The position numbers and the translations under genes were made by a program. Shown one piece after another: positions 1-7,590 of a stretch of DNA of 28,166 nt (the stretch's first letter is position 1; the number at the start of each line of letters is the position of its first letter). The stretch covers positions 1 through 28,166 of the forward strand of contig CAUHSG010000017.1 of the NCBI GenBank assembly GCA_959608885.1, read 5' to 3'. Below the pieces are notes generated by a model. The model did not search any database. It saw only the letters and a program-made list of their open reading frames with translations, and was not told the DNA's origin. Source of the stretch: an uncultured Coriobacteriia bacterium. Lineage in GTDB: Bacteria; Actinomycetota; Coriobacteriia; Coriobacteriales; QAMH01.

Positions 1-48
1 TGCGGACTCCAATCCGGACCGATCGAACGGTCCAACTTTTCGTCCGCA
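1..48. other. Hairpin at window edge, possible terminator
   Basis: TGCGGAC at 1-7 pairs with GTCCGCA near 42-48, and GGACCG (16-21) pairs with CGGTCC (28-33), followed by AACTTTTC. This could be the terminator of a gene lying left of the window. With no flanking gene visible the role is a guess. Confidence 0.3.
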
Positions 49-64
49 CCCCCAAAGGGCTGCG

Positions 65-127
65 AAAACGCAAAAAACGCGCATATGGCATCGTGCAATC
101 CTAGAAAAACGCAAAAAACGCGCATAC
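65..127. repeat. Two 21-nt direct repeats
   Basis: The sequence AAAACGCAAAAAACGCGCAT occurs at 65-84 and again at 106-125, so the period is 41 bp. It lies between the terminator of the transporter gene and the window edge. No function is evident. A distantly similar AACGCGCAT occurs near 6250. Confidence 0.6.
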
Positions 128-133
128 CGCCTG

Positions 134-169
134 CAAAATCAGACAAATACGCAGCTGCTTATCTGATTT
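134..169 (-). terminator. Intrinsic terminator of the SLC13-type transporter
   Basis: On the minus strand AATCAGATAA pairs with TTTGTCTGATT (one GU pair) and the arm ends in TTTTGC. It begins at the stop codon of the transporter gene. Confidence 0.55.
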
Positions 170-1625
170 AGAACAATCCCATTGCCTGCCAGAAGGGTAC
201 GGCGACGAGCAGGCAAATGATCGCAATGGCCGTATAGAGCACGCAGTATTCGGCAAGCTTGCCGTGCTTGGCCATCTTGCCGTCGATGCTGTAGAACGCG
301 GCCAGGTAGACGGGATTTTGGTATTTCACGAACCAGACGTTGATGACCGTGTAGCTTGCCATGCCGATGACCCATGGGTTGATGCCGAGTGCAATCGCGA
401 TGGGAATGACGAAGGCGAGGAAGATGTTGATGAACGCGGTCTGCGAGACGATGAGGAAGCGTGCCGCGATCGTGATGAGCGCGATGCCGATGACGAGCAG
501 GTAGGGATTATCCGCCAGTGCCATGACGAGCGGCGTGCATTCGGCGACGATCCATTCGGTGATACCCGCTTTGGCAAAGACATCTCCCAATCCCAGCACG
601 ATGCCGATGAAGATGAGCGAGCCCCAGCCGATGCCCGGTCCGAAGTTCCTCTTGTTGATGATGCCGCAGGCGGTCATCGCGACGAGAGCGCCAACGGCGG
701 GAATCCATGCCGCCATGCCGTGCAGTCCCTGCGTGACCCAGAGCAGCACGGTCACGGCCGTGACTATGGCCATGCGACGCTCGTCGAGGCTCATGCACCC
801 GAGCTCGCGGCGTTTGGTCATGATCTCGTCCTCGCTCGGCTCGGGGCCGGCATCGGGACTGGTCTTGGCGGCCGCCAGGCTCGCATCTGACGCACGCGGA
901 CGGTAGAGCGCGACGAGGGCGATGAGGTTGAGGACGGTCATGGGGACGAACCACGGCAACGCGCTCACGAACCAGTGCACGAAGTCGAACTGCGCCTGGA
1001 CGCTTTCGGGATAGATCGCGAGCAGGGTGTAGCCGACGATTGACGAACTGATGAATGCCGGTGCGGCGGTTTGCACGCCGGTGAACATCGCGAGGAAAAG
1101 ACCGGTCGCCTCGCGTCCCTGACGTTCATAGCCCCGGATGTCGCCCACTTCCATTGCGAGCGGAGCGAGAAGGGAGGCCTTGGCGGCCATGGAGGGAATG
1201 AGCGGGCCGAGCAAGGTCCCGCAGGCGAAAAAACCAATGGCCTGCGCGGCAAATGACGAGGGGAAGCGGCTTACGATGGCGAGCGCCATGCGCTCGAGCA
1301 ATCCGGTCTCCTTCATTCCCAGACCGATGGAGAACGCACCGACGAGTAGCCACCATATGGGGTTGGAGAAGAACGAGAAGCTCGTGACTGCCGGAATGCC
1401 TCCGACGAGCGCGAAGAGCATCACCATGATCAGAGCCGTGGCGAATTCCGGCAGGACGCCGCAAATCCACCAGACGATTGATCCGGCGAGAATGGCGAGC
1501 ACGTAGCAACCCTGCTGGCTCAGGCCTTCTGGATGCAGGAAGAGCGCCATGAGGACACCGACGAGGATGCCGCCGAGCGCGCCGCCGATGCGTTTTGCGC
1601 GTTGTCTGCGAGCTGTTTTGTCCAC
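168..1625 (-). CDS. SLC13/DASS-family anion or dicarboxylate permease
   Basis: Integral membrane transporter of about 485 residues with a dozen or so hydrophobic segments and the two-fold repeat of the divalent anion/sodium symporter family. Likely substrates are dicarboxylates or sulfate, but the sequence does not decide which. The positions that hold the SNT sodium-site motifs in characterised members read SMAAKASLLAPLA in the first half and SQTAFINIFLAF in the second, so the usual Asn is not seen. I chose the GTG at 1625 because GGGAGACGAGAG precedes it; an in-frame ATG at 1694 would add 23 residues but has no clear ribosome site. The gene is divergent from the ZIP transporter. Family assignment is confident; substrate is unknown. 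Confidence 0.82.
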   Translation of the reverse strand: MDKTARRQRAKRIGGALGGILVGVLMALFLHPEGLSQQGCYVLAILAGSIVWWICGVLPEFATALIMVMLFALVGGIPAVTSFSFFSNPIWWLLVGAFSIGLGMKETGLLERMALAIVSRFPSSFAAQAIGFFACGTLLGPLIPSMAAKASLLAPLAMEVGDIRGYERQGREATGLFLAMFTGVQTAAPAFISSSIVGYTLLAIYPESVQAQFDFVHWFVSALPWFVPMTVLNLIALVALYRPRASDASLAAAKTSPDAGPEPSEDEIMTKRRELGCMSLDERRMAIVTAVTVLLWVTQGLHGMAAWIPAVGALVAMTACGIINKRNFGPGIGWGSLIFIGIVLGLGDVFAKAGITEWIVAECTPLVMALADNPYLLVIGIALITIAARFLIVSQTAFINIFLAFVIPIAIALGINPWVIGMASYTVINVWFVKYQNPVYLAAFYSIDGKMAKHGKLAEYCVLYTAIAIICLLVAVPFWQAMGLF

Positions 1626-1784
1626 GTCGTCTCTCGTCTCCCGGTTAATTTGGTTGGCTACAGAATAGTCCTCTTGGGCATTTGATACCAACATGGCACC
1701 AAAGTGCGATTTCGCTGGAGTAATATGGCTCGTTGCAAGAGCCGCCATGTGGGCGGCGTGAAATGCGGGACATGAGGGATAGGC

Positions 1785-2582
1785 GTGGGGCTTCTCATCA
1801 CATTCGTGCTCGGCATCTTCGTGCTGATAGGCGCGGCCATTGCCGGCTTTGCCAAAAACGAGCATCGCGTGAGCGAGCTTTCGGTGGCCGTCGCTCTCGG
1901 CGCCATCGTCATGCTGCTCGCGCTCGATCTCGTGCCCGAGGTGTTCGAGGGCATCGAGCATATCGGCTTGCTTCTCACTGTGGTTGCCGTGGTGGTGGGC
2001 TTCGCGGCGCTCGCGGCGCTCGACCGCTTCCTGCCGGATGCCGATCACGGCAAGGGTAGAGCTCACGGCCATGTCGAAGATGACGATGCGCATGACCTCG
2101 CCCATGCGTCCGTGGTTTCCGGGCATCCGCATGGTAGCGCGCTGCACGTGAGCGTCGCCGTGGTGATCGCCCTCACGGTTCATAACATCATCGAGGGCAT
2201 GTCCGTGTACGGCGTGGCGACCCAGTCGGTCACGGCCGCGTTCCTGCTCGCCTTCGGCATTGGCATCCATAACATGCCCATGGGCATGATCATCTATTCC
2301 GGCGTGCGTGATCAGTCGCTTGGCCGTCGTGTCGGCATTCTGGCCGTTGCGGCGCTCTCGACCTTCGTGGGCGGCTTGATCATGCTCGCGATTGGCTCGG
2401 CAGCCGATGACCACATCGTGCACTTCATGATCGCGCTTACCGTGGGCCTACTGCTCTACATCGTCATCTGCGAGCTTGCGCCGCACGCGCTGCGCACCGA
2501 TAACGCCAAGCTCACGATTGCCGGCCTGCTCGTGGGCGCCGGTGTCGTGCTCCTCGGCGTCACGCTGGCTGGCATGGCGTAA
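1785..2582 (+). CDS. ZIP-family divalent metal transporter (ZupT-like)
   Basis: Membrane protein of 265 residues that probably imports zinc or related divalent cations. Visible hallmarks are HNIIEGMSVYG and HNMPMGM, the two metal-binding helices (TM4 and TM5) of ZIP proteins, and a His/Asp-rich cytoplasmic loop at about residues 85-120 (HGHVEDDDAHDLAHAS and neighbours), typical of the loop between TM3 and TM4. Hydrophobic segments account for eight helices. The start is GTG, preceded by GAGGGA. It stands alone: the transporter to its left is divergent and the antitoxin gene to its right is convergent. Metal specificity cannot be read from sequence alone. Confidence 0.9.
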   Translation: MGLLITFVLGIFVLIGAAIAGFAKNEHRVSELSVAVALGAIVMLLALDLVPEVFEGIEHIGLLLTVVAVVVGFAALAALDRFLPDADHGKGRAHGHVEDDDAHDLAHASVVSGHPHGSALHVSVAVVIALTVHNIIEGMSVYGVATQSVTAAFLLAFGIGIHNMPMGMIIYSGVRDQSLGRRVGILAVAALSTFVGGLIMLAIGSAADDHIVHFMIALTVGLLLYIVICELAPHALRTDNAKLTIAGLLVGAGVVLLGVTLAGMA

Positions 2583-2588
2583 GAGGAA

Positions 2589-2611
2589 ACCAGACAAAAG
2601 TGCCCCGGCGG
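2589..2611. repeat. CCAGACAAAAGTGCCCCGGCG-type repeat
   Basis: ACCAGACAAAAGTGCCCCGG plus CG matches the minus strand of 11613-11649 over 22 bases and resembles copies at 28073-28151. It lies just after the ZIP gene, between convergent genes, followed by a small GGCAATTGCC palindrome. Here only one arm of the hairpin seen at 11613 is present. Confidence 0.6.
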
Positions 2612-2645
2612 CAATTGCCTTGTTGTGCAGGTCAGGGACAATAGG

Positions 2646-2927
2646 CTAGGTGTCAGCAAGGATTTGGATGGCTTTTTCCAATGCGGCTTCGCGCAGGAAG
2701 GCAGACTTTCCCATCCCGACGATCGTCGCTGCCTTCTCTATGATCTGTGCCCCCGAAACAGGGCATTTGAAGGAGAGGTTGGCGTTGGGCTCATCCGATA
2801 GTCGGGGCCTGCCCGCGCGGATTTCGACGAGTTCGCCCTTCCAGGTGCCATCTTCCCATTCCCGGGCCCTGGCCTCGATTTCCTCATCAGTCAGGACATA
2901 GCCGTTGGCGAGTTTGTACTGTGCCAT
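2646..2927 (-). CDS. Ribbon-helix-helix antitoxin of a type II toxin-antitoxin pair
   Basis: Small protein of about 93 residues. The N-terminal half (MAQYKLANGYVLTDEEIEAR, then an acidic WEDGTWKGEL stretch) probably wraps the toxin. The C-terminal 45 residues, from NLSFKCPVSGAQIIEKAATI onward, look like a strand-helix-helix DNA-binding fold of the CopG/Arc type. Two adjacent ATGs exist; GAGGAG lies six bases before the second one, which I used. The first ATG overlaps the toxin stop as ATGA, so the two genes are translationally coupled. Toxin-first order is typical of brnTA loci, where the complex represses its own promoter. Assignment rests on fold pattern and context, not on a motif match. 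Confidence 0.7.
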   Translation of the reverse strand: MAQYKLANGYVLTDEEIEARAREWEDGTWKGELVEIRAGRPRLSDEPNANLSFKCPVSGAQIIEKAATIVGMGKSAFLREAALEKAIQILADT

Positions 2928-3199
2928 CATCGTCTCCTCGTCCGCTCTATTTCAGCGCGTGTCCTTTTGGATAGCGGCGTGTTCGCATGATAGATGAGCC
3001 AACCGGACTCCGTTCGCACTCCCACCATTTCGATTTCGCGGTGGTGCCCATCGAGCCCAATCCATAGGTATTCCGGAAAGTTCGGGCTTTCGGGTCGAAG
3101 CTCTTCATAATAAGAATGCGTCCATGCCTCCAGGATATCCGCCTCCGAAAGTTCGGGATGACGCTGTGTAACGCGGGGGTGAATCTCGGGCTGGTCCAT
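2927..3199 (-). CDS. BrnT-like toxin (putative ribonuclease)
   Basis: Protein of 90 residues, the length of BrnT toxins. The layout resembles BrnT: an early His-rich helix (HPRVTQRHPELSEADILEAW), then beta strands (YLWIGLDGHHREIEMVGV, GWLIYHANTPL) and a basic tail (SKRTRAEIERTRRR). BrnT proteins are RelE-fold ribonucleases; whether the active site is intact cannot be judged by eye. The ATG follows CAGGAG at good spacing. It is the first gene of a two-gene operon with the antitoxin, with an AT-rich promoter containing a palindrome. Alternative: another RelE/HigB-superfamily toxin. Confidence 0.6.
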   Translation of the reverse strand: MDQPEIHPRVTQRHPELSEADILEAWTHSYYEELRPESPNFPEYLWIGLDGHHREIEMVGVRTESGWLIYHANTPLSKRTRAEIERTRRR

Positions 3200-3214
3200 T
3201 GTTGCTCCTGTATT

Positions 3215-3231
3215 CTACTATAATTTAGTAG
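3215..3231 (-). promoter_or_regulatory. Putative autoregulatory operator and promoter of the toxin-antitoxin operon
   Basis: CTACTA at 3215-3220 and TAGTAG at 3226-3231 form a perfect inverted repeat with a 5-nt AT spacer. It overlaps a minus-strand -10-like TATAGT (3217-3222), 16 nt before the toxin start. The block 3210-3242 is strikingly AT-rich for this genome. RHH antitoxins commonly bind such short palindromes; this is inference from position. Confidence 0.5.
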
Positions 3232-3423
3232 TAATTTATTTGCGATAGTGGATCGTCACGGAAAAGACAGCTTCGTGCTGTCAGCAGCGCATGGATCTGG
3301 CCACTTCGCCGTCGCTTTCTTACGGTGCAAGAATGGCGCATGACTGTCCGAGTTCGCCACCCCGACAATCTGGATGATTTCGGAACGAATTCCGAGTGAT
3401 CTCCGATTGATTTCGACCGCTGT
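3232..3423. other. Intergenic stretch without a gene
   Basis: No plausible reading frame. It holds two small inverted repeats, GACAGC-TTCGT-GCTGTC at 3266-3282 and TCGGAA-CGAA-TTCCGA at 3380-3395, with no T-tract after either. Nothing else is recognisable. Confidence 0.5.
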
Positions 3424-3458
3424 GCCCAAAACGAGGCAGTTGCCCTGGCAGCTGTCTC
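3424..3458 (-). terminator. Intrinsic terminator of bioY-birA
   Basis: On the minus strand GAGACAGCTGCC pairs with GGCAACTGCCTC (two mismatches), followed by GTTTTGGG, shortly after the birA stop codon. Confidence 0.55.
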
Positions 3459-3473
3459 GGTAGCTAGTTGCCT

Positions 3474-4463
3474 TTATTGGGCGAGCTGATTCGAGGGGAT
3501 GTGGACCTCGCCGCTTGCCAGGTTGCGCTCCTCGCCCGAATCAAGTCGCACACGCAAGGTGAAGTCGTCGTCGATGCCGATTACCTGTGCCTCGAAGGTT
3601 TCGGCACCCGCATGGACCGCAACGTGGCGACCATCGAGTAGAGAGCGCGCGCGATAATCGGCCAGATGCGGCATGCTCGGGATGCGCTCGTAGTCGCGCA
3701 TGAAACGATTGACCGTGTCGGCGACGATGTGACAGCGCAGGGCGTTGGCATCATCGCTGTCGCCGACGAGCGCTCCGGCGATATTGGTTTCGTCATCGAA
3801 TCCGCCCTCGGGCTCAATGACGTTCACGCCGATGCCCACCACGACGTAGGCGATGCTCTGCGTCTCTGCATCGAAGCTTGCCTCGCTCAGGATGCCGCTC
3901 ACCTTGCGTCCGTCAACGAAGACGTCGTTGACCCATTTGATCTGCGCGTGTCGGTCCGTACACTCGTCGATTGCGGCGGCGAGGCAACACGCCGCGTAGC
4001 TCGTGACGAGCGCGACGTCGCCAAGCGCGAAGCGCGGTCGTAGGATGAGGGTGAAGTAGACGCCGGTGTCCTTTGGCGAGGAAAACGAGCGCCCTTGCCG
4101 GCCGCGACCGGCACTCTGGGCGTTTGCCACGATGAGGGTTCCCTCCGGAGCGCCTTCTTCGGCACGCTGCTTGGCCACGGTGTTCGTCGAGCTCACGGTA
4201 TCGTGGAACTCGACCGTGATGCGAGGGTCGTCGATGAGGCGGGCGATGCTTCTGGCATCGAAGGTGCTGGGAGACGACACGAGGCGATGGCCACGATTCG
4301 TGACGCTTTCGATCACGTGCCCCTCGACGCGCAGTGCGCTCACGGCTTTGGAGACGCTGTTGCGCGAGATGCCGAGCTCGCGCGCGAGTGCGGCCCCGGA
4401 GACGAACGAGCCCTTGCTCCCGTCAAGAAGCTCGAGGATGCGTTCTTTCGTGTTCGCGTGCAT
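3474..4463 (-). CDS. birA: Bifunctional biotin-protein ligase and biotin operon repressor
   Basis: Protein of 329 residues. It activates biotin with ATP and transfers it to carboxylase carrier domains, and in its biotinoyl-AMP form represses biotin genes. Residues 1-65 form a winged helix-turn-helix (SGAALARELGISRNSVSKAV). The ligase domain carries GRGRQGR at 119-125, the biotin/AMP-binding loop, and KWVNDVFVDGRKVSGILSEA, equivalent to KWPND in other ligases. A C-terminal beta domain follows. The start ATG lies 12 nt after the bioY stop with no clear ribosome site, suggesting translational coupling. The DNA-binding domain and the palindrome upstream of bioY together indicate that this operon is autoregulated by biotin. 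Confidence 0.93.
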   Translation of the reverse strand: MHANTKERILELLDGSKGSFVSGAALARELGISRNSVSKAVSALRVEGHVIESVTNRGHRLVSSPSTFDARSIARLIDDPRITVEFHDTVSSTNTVAKQRAEEGAPEGTLIVANAQSAGRGRQGRSFSSPKDTGVYFTLILRPRFALGDVALVTSYAACCLAAAIDECTDRHAQIKWVNDVFVDGRKVSGILSEASFDAETQSIAYVVVGIGVNVIEPEGGFDDETNIAGALVGDSDDANALRCHIVADTVNRFMRDYERIPSMPHLADYRARSLLDGRHVAVHAGAETFEAQVIGIDDDFTLRVRLDSGEERNLASGEVHIPSNQLAQ

Positions 4464-4475
4464 GCATACAGGGTA

Positions 4476-5024
4476 TCACGCCCGCTGCCACTGGATTACC
4501 TTGCGCACGGCGACGGCCACGGCAATGGCGAGTGCGCCCTTGGCGCAGTCGATGGCGATAAAGGGCGCGTCTGCGACGAGAAAGGCCGAGAGCGGATCGC
4601 TCTGGGTGACCATCATGAACCATAGCCAACCCAGGATGTCGGCGATGACGATGATGCAGATGGTGGCAACGCCGTCGCAGATGACCTGGCGCACGCCTCG
4701 GCGTTCGAGAGCGCGGCGGGCGAGGCTCGCGAGTGCCACGGCGATAGGATAGCTCACGAGGAAGCCGCCGGTGGGACCGAGAAACTTGCCGAACCCACCG
4801 GTCATTCCCGAGAAGACGGGAAGGCCGACAGCTCCCATGAGCAGGTAGATGCCGCACGTGGCAGCTGCCTGGCCGGGTGTGAGCAGCAGGGAGATGAGGA
4901 TGATAACTGCGGTCTGTAGCGTAAAGGGCACCGGGCCGAGCGGGATGGTGAACAGGCACGACATGGCGAGCAGGGCGACGAGTAGGCCGCAGGTGACGAT
5001 GGTCTTTGTCGAGGTCTTTGCCAT
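4476..5024 (-). CDS. bioY: BioY, substrate-binding component of the biotin ECF transporter
   Basis: Protein of 182 residues with six predicted membrane helices. BioY captures biotin, alone or with the shared EcfA/EcfT energy module; no ecf genes lie here. Family features include PLGPVPFTLQTAVIILISLL near residues 25-45, GQAAATCGIYLLMGAVGLPVF, and FGKFLGPTGGFLVSYPIA. The ATG is preceded by AAGGAGAG. Longer in-frame starts would run through the operator palindrome and are unlikely. It is the first gene of the bioY-birA operon. No biotin-synthesis genes are in the window, so the operon looks like a salvage unit. Confidence 0.93.
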   Translation of the reverse strand: MAKTSTKTIVTCGLLVALLAMSCLFTIPLGPVPFTLQTAVIILISLLLTPGQAAATCGIYLLMGAVGLPVFSGMTGGFGKFLGPTGGFLVSYPIAVALASLARRALERRGVRQVICDGVATICIIVIADILGWLWFMMVTQSDPLSAFLVADAPFIAIDCAKGALAIAVAVAVRKVIQWQRA

Positions 5025-5042
5025 GGTTCTCTCCTTGAGCGA

Positions 5043-5076
5043 ATTGTCACCCAATGATGCACTAATGGGTGACAAT
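5043..5076 (-). promoter_or_regulatory. BirA operator
   Basis: ATTGTCACCCA (5043-5053) and TGGGTGACAAT (5066-5076) form a perfect 11-bp inverted repeat. Written as TTGTCACCC-N14-GGGTGACAA it matches the known biotin repressor pattern (TTGTnAACC, a 14-16 spacer, GGTTnACAA) in outer bases and spacing. It ends 19 bases before the bioY start codon, so binding would block transcription start. Confidence 0.85.
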
Positions 5077-5091
5077 CGTCAAATGCGACGG

Positions 5092-5146
5092 CGGGGACGG
5101 GACTGGGAAAAATGACCAGTCCCCCTTGTCCCAGTCCCCTCCCCCC
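5092..5146. repeat. GC-rich relative of the TGAGAC palindrome family
   Basis: The segment contains GGGACTGGG and CCCAGTCCC arms around AAAAATGACCAGTCCCCCTT. From 5104 to 5132 it aligns with the elements at 9741 and 17155 through the shared core AAATGACC(A/T)GTCC and TTGTC(C/T)CA. It lies between the bioY operator and azlC. Confidence 0.6.
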
Positions 5147-5181
5147 CATCATGTCCTCAAACTGCTAACATCGTGGGTTCT

Positions 5182-5874
5182 ATGAACAGAAGCGTTTTCA
5201 CAGACGGACTCAAGGCCGCGTTGCCCATCATGGCGGGCTACATCGTGCTCGGCCTTCCCTGCGGCCTGTTGTGCCAGCAAGCCGGGATGGACTGGGCCAT
5301 GGTTCTCATCATGTGCGTCATCTTCTATTCCGGTGCCGGTCAGTACATGATTCCCAACATGTGGCTGGCGGGCAACCCGCTGCTTTCCATCATCTTAAGC
5401 GTGTCGCTCGTGAACACGCGCCAGATGCTCTACGGTGCCTCACTGTCGCGCTACTGCGAATCGGCGAGCAAGCGCCTGGCCTTCCTCTTCGGCGCGACGG
5501 TCACAGACGAGTCTTTCGGCGTCAACCTCGCGCGCTTCGAGAACGGCAGGTGGGACGTGAGACGTGCCACTGTCGTTAACCTGTGCAGCCAGTCGTCATG
5601 GGCGTTTGCCTGCGTCATGGGCGCGCTCATCGGCAATCTCGTGTCGGTGCCGACCGCCATCGCGTCGTTTGCCATGACCTCGATCTTCATTTGCCTGCTG
5701 TGCATGCAGAAAATCACGACGACGAATCTCATCACCGTCGGCGTGGCGGTTCTGGGCGTGCTACTGTGCAAGCTCACGGGGCTTTCCGGGCCCGCGATCT
5801 TGCTCGGCGCGCTTGCGGGCATGTTCGCCGGCTACATCCACGCGACGGTCACGAAGCCGGGTGAGCGCGCATGA
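5182..5874 (+). CDS. azlC: AzlC-family branched-chain amino acid exporter, large subunit
   Basis: Protein of 230 residues, the usual AzlC length. AzlC with AzlD forms a membrane complex exporting branched-chain amino acids or analogues. Hallmarks are AALPIMAGYIVLGLPCGLL near residue 10, MCVIFYSGAGQYM, and LVNTRQMLYGASLSRY, all typical of the family, plus later hydrophobic segments. I used the ATG at 5182; a GTG three codons earlier (5173) is equally possible because neither has a strong ribosome site. The last four bases overlap azlD (ATGA). Confidence 0.92.
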   Translation: MNRSVFTDGLKAALPIMAGYIVLGLPCGLLCQQAGMDWAMVLIMCVIFYSGAGQYMIPNMWLAGNPLLSIILSVSLVNTRQMLYGASLSRYCESASKRLAFLFGATVTDESFGVNLARFENGRWDVRRATVVNLCSQSSWAFACVMGALIGNLVSVPTAIASFAMTSIFICLLCMQKITTTNLITVGVAVLGVLLCKLTGLSGPAILLGALAGMFAGYIHATVTKPGERA

Positions 5875-6194
5875 GCTGGGCAGACTTCGCCATCATCGTC
5901 GTGTCCGTCGCGCTCACGATGCTTGCCTGCCGCGTGATCCCGGTGTTCGCGCTCAAGGGACGCACGCTGCCGGCCAATGCGGTGCGTTTGCTCAACCTCA
6001 TCCCGCCCGCCGCCTTCGCCGCGTTGGTCGCCAACGACCTCATCGTGCTCGATAGCTGGGCGACAGGGCCTTGGCCGGCGATGATCCCGTGGATTTCGGC
6101 GGCGCTCGTGTTCGTGGTCGGCTACAAGACGAAGTCGCTCGTCTGGTGCATCGTCGCGGGTGTCGCCTCCTACGCGCTGCTCATGCTCATATGA
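5871..6194 (+). CDS. azlD: AzlD-family branched-chain amino acid exporter, small subunit
   Basis: Protein of 107 residues with four hydrophobic segments, matching AzlD in length and arrangement. Family features include the early ACRVIPVFALKGRTLPANAV stretch and VANDLIVLDSW. It overlaps azlC by four bases, so the two subunits are translationally coupled. The stop codon lies inside the palindrome at 6191-6223, which probably ends the transcript. Confidence 0.9.
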   Translation: MSWADFAIIVVSVALTMLACRVIPVFALKGRTLPANAVRLLNLIPPAAFAALVANDLIVLDSWATGPWPAMIPWISAALVFVVGYKTKSLVWCIVAGVASYALLMLI

Positions 6195-6223
6195 GATAGT
6201 TTGGTCTGACCAACTTGTCTCAT
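6191..6223. repeat. TGAGAC palindrome, copy A3
   Basis: Left arm ATGAGATAGTTTGGTC and right arm GACCAACTTGTCTCAT pair almost throughout around a central T. It overlaps the azlD stop codon. It matches copy A1 at 9687 in length, arms and centre. It has no long T-tract, so its value as a terminator is moderate. Confidence 0.7.
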
Positions 6224-6327
6224 TAACGATGCCTGAACAAAATGTGCAGAACGCGCATTATGCGAGGATAGCTTCGTTTACCGTAGTAAAATCAACGAAC
6301 TTGATTTCTCGTAAACGCGGAGTGTGA

Positions 6328-7575
6328 ATGGCCAAAGGTAGTTCGAAAAGCACGGTTCTCAAGAATGCCCAGAAGGTCGCTGCCGCAACCACGATGGATT
6401 CCGTCGCGCGAAACGCCGGGAAGTACGACGCGAAAAACCGCGTCAAGAAGGTCGATTCGCAGAAGGCGAGCAAATCCGCTTCTGGGCCCAAGCACTCGAA
6501 GAAGCCTGAAAAGAAGATGAGCGCCGCCCGCAAGGCACTCATCGTCTTTGTCTCTGCCATGATGGTCGTGTTCGCCTGCTGTTGCGTGGCGTTTGCGGCG
6601 GTCGAGGAATCACGTTCTCACTTCGTCCCTGAAAACACCATGCTCGACGGGCAAATTGACGTCTCTGGTATGACCGAGGAGGAGCTACGCGCTCTGCTCG
6701 TCAAGCGCGTCGAAGGCGGCATCGGCACGACGATCACCTTGGAGGCCGGCGATTCGAGTCACACGATCGAGATGGGTGATATCGGCAGCATCGACATCGA
6801 CGCCACGGTCGAGCAGGCCTTCGCTCCGTATCGCGCCAACCCCGTCGTGCGCGTTTTCGTCTCCATCGGCGAGCTCGTCGGCATGCCGCCTGCTGGCTAC
6901 AACGTCTGCACGGTGTGCGTCGTGGACCACGACGCACTCGCCGATCGCGTTTCCGCTGTTGCCCGGAAAGCCAGCACGCCCGCCAAGAACGCGGGCTATG
7001 CCTACGACAAGGCGAGCAACGCTCTTGTTGTCGCGGCGGCAACCCAGGGCGTGGAAATGGACGAACCGGCTACCGTCGCGCGCATCGAGCAAGTACTCGT
7101 GGATGTCGGCAATGGCGATCCGGAGCGTCTATCCATCCAGGCTGAGGCAATCATCACCGAGCCCGAGTCGAATGATCCCGGTCAGGGCATCTTCGTCGAC
7201 ACACGCAAGTGCCGCGTGCATCTCTACGAAGATGGCGTGGAAGTCGTGAGCTATCCCTGCACGCCGGGTATGTCGGGCTATGCGACGCCCAAGGGTGACT
7301 TCACGCTTTCGTATAAGGACCCGGCGCCCATTTGGTACAACCCGCACAGCGATTGGTCCGAGGGCATGGAGGAGACCATCGCGCCCGGCCCGTCCAATCC
7401 GCTAGGCGTTCGCGCGCTTGCCGTGAGCTGCGGCGGTGGCATCTTCCTGCATGGCACGACGAATACCGGCGGCCTGGGTTCGCCCGGCAGTCATGGGTGC
7501 GTGCGTCTGTCCAATAGCAACATCGTCGAACTGTACGACCGGGTGTCGGTCGGCATCCCCATCATCATCCGCTAG
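6328..7575 (+). CDS. L,D-transpeptidase (YkuD domain), membrane anchored
   Basis: Protein of 415 residues. L,D-transpeptidases make 3-3 peptidoglycan cross-links or attach proteins to the wall. Residues 1-69 are a long Lys/Ala-rich cytoplasmic tail, 70-92 a single membrane helix, about 100-280 an extracellular region resembling a peptidoglycan-binding domain, and about 285-415 the YkuD catalytic domain. The signature reads HGTT...GSPGSHGCVRLSN, with His374, His388 and catalytic Cys390. ATG follows GGAG. A weak -10 (TAAAAT, 6287-6292) precedes it. LarC begins 15 nt downstream, so the three genes to 9629 may be cotranscribed. Confidence 0.92.
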   Translation: MAKGSSKSTVLKNAQKVAAATTMDSVARNAGKYDAKNRVKKVDSQKASKSASGPKHSKKPEKKMSAARKALIVFVSAMMVVFACCCVAFAAVEESRSHFVPENTMLDGQIDVSGMTEEELRALLVKRVEGGIGTTITLEAGDSSHTIEMGDIGSIDIDATVEQAFAPYRANPVVRVFVSIGELVGMPPAGYNVCTVCVVDHDALADRVSAVARKASTPAKNAGYAYDKASNALVVAAATQGVEMDEPATVARIEQVLVDVGNGDPERLSIQAEAIITEPESNDPGQGIFVDTRKCRVHLYEDGVEVVSYPCTPGMSGYATPKGDFTLSYKDPAPIWYNPHSDWSEGMEETIAPGPSNPLGVRALAVSCGGGIFLHGTTNTGGLGSPGSHGCVRLSNSNIVELYDRVSVGIPIIIR

Positions 7576-7590
7576 ACCAAGGAGCGAATC

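Noticed and set aside
1695..2423. Extension of the SLC13 frame to a 751-residue protein reading through the ZIP gene on the opposite strand
   Set aside because: The extra 240 residues are His/Glu/Arg-rich antisense of a well-supported ZIP transporter.
6198..6216. TTGGTCTGACCAA as a GntR/FadR-type operator
   Set aside because: The match occurs only in A1 and A3; copy A2 has a different centre that still pairs, so palindrome structure explains it better.
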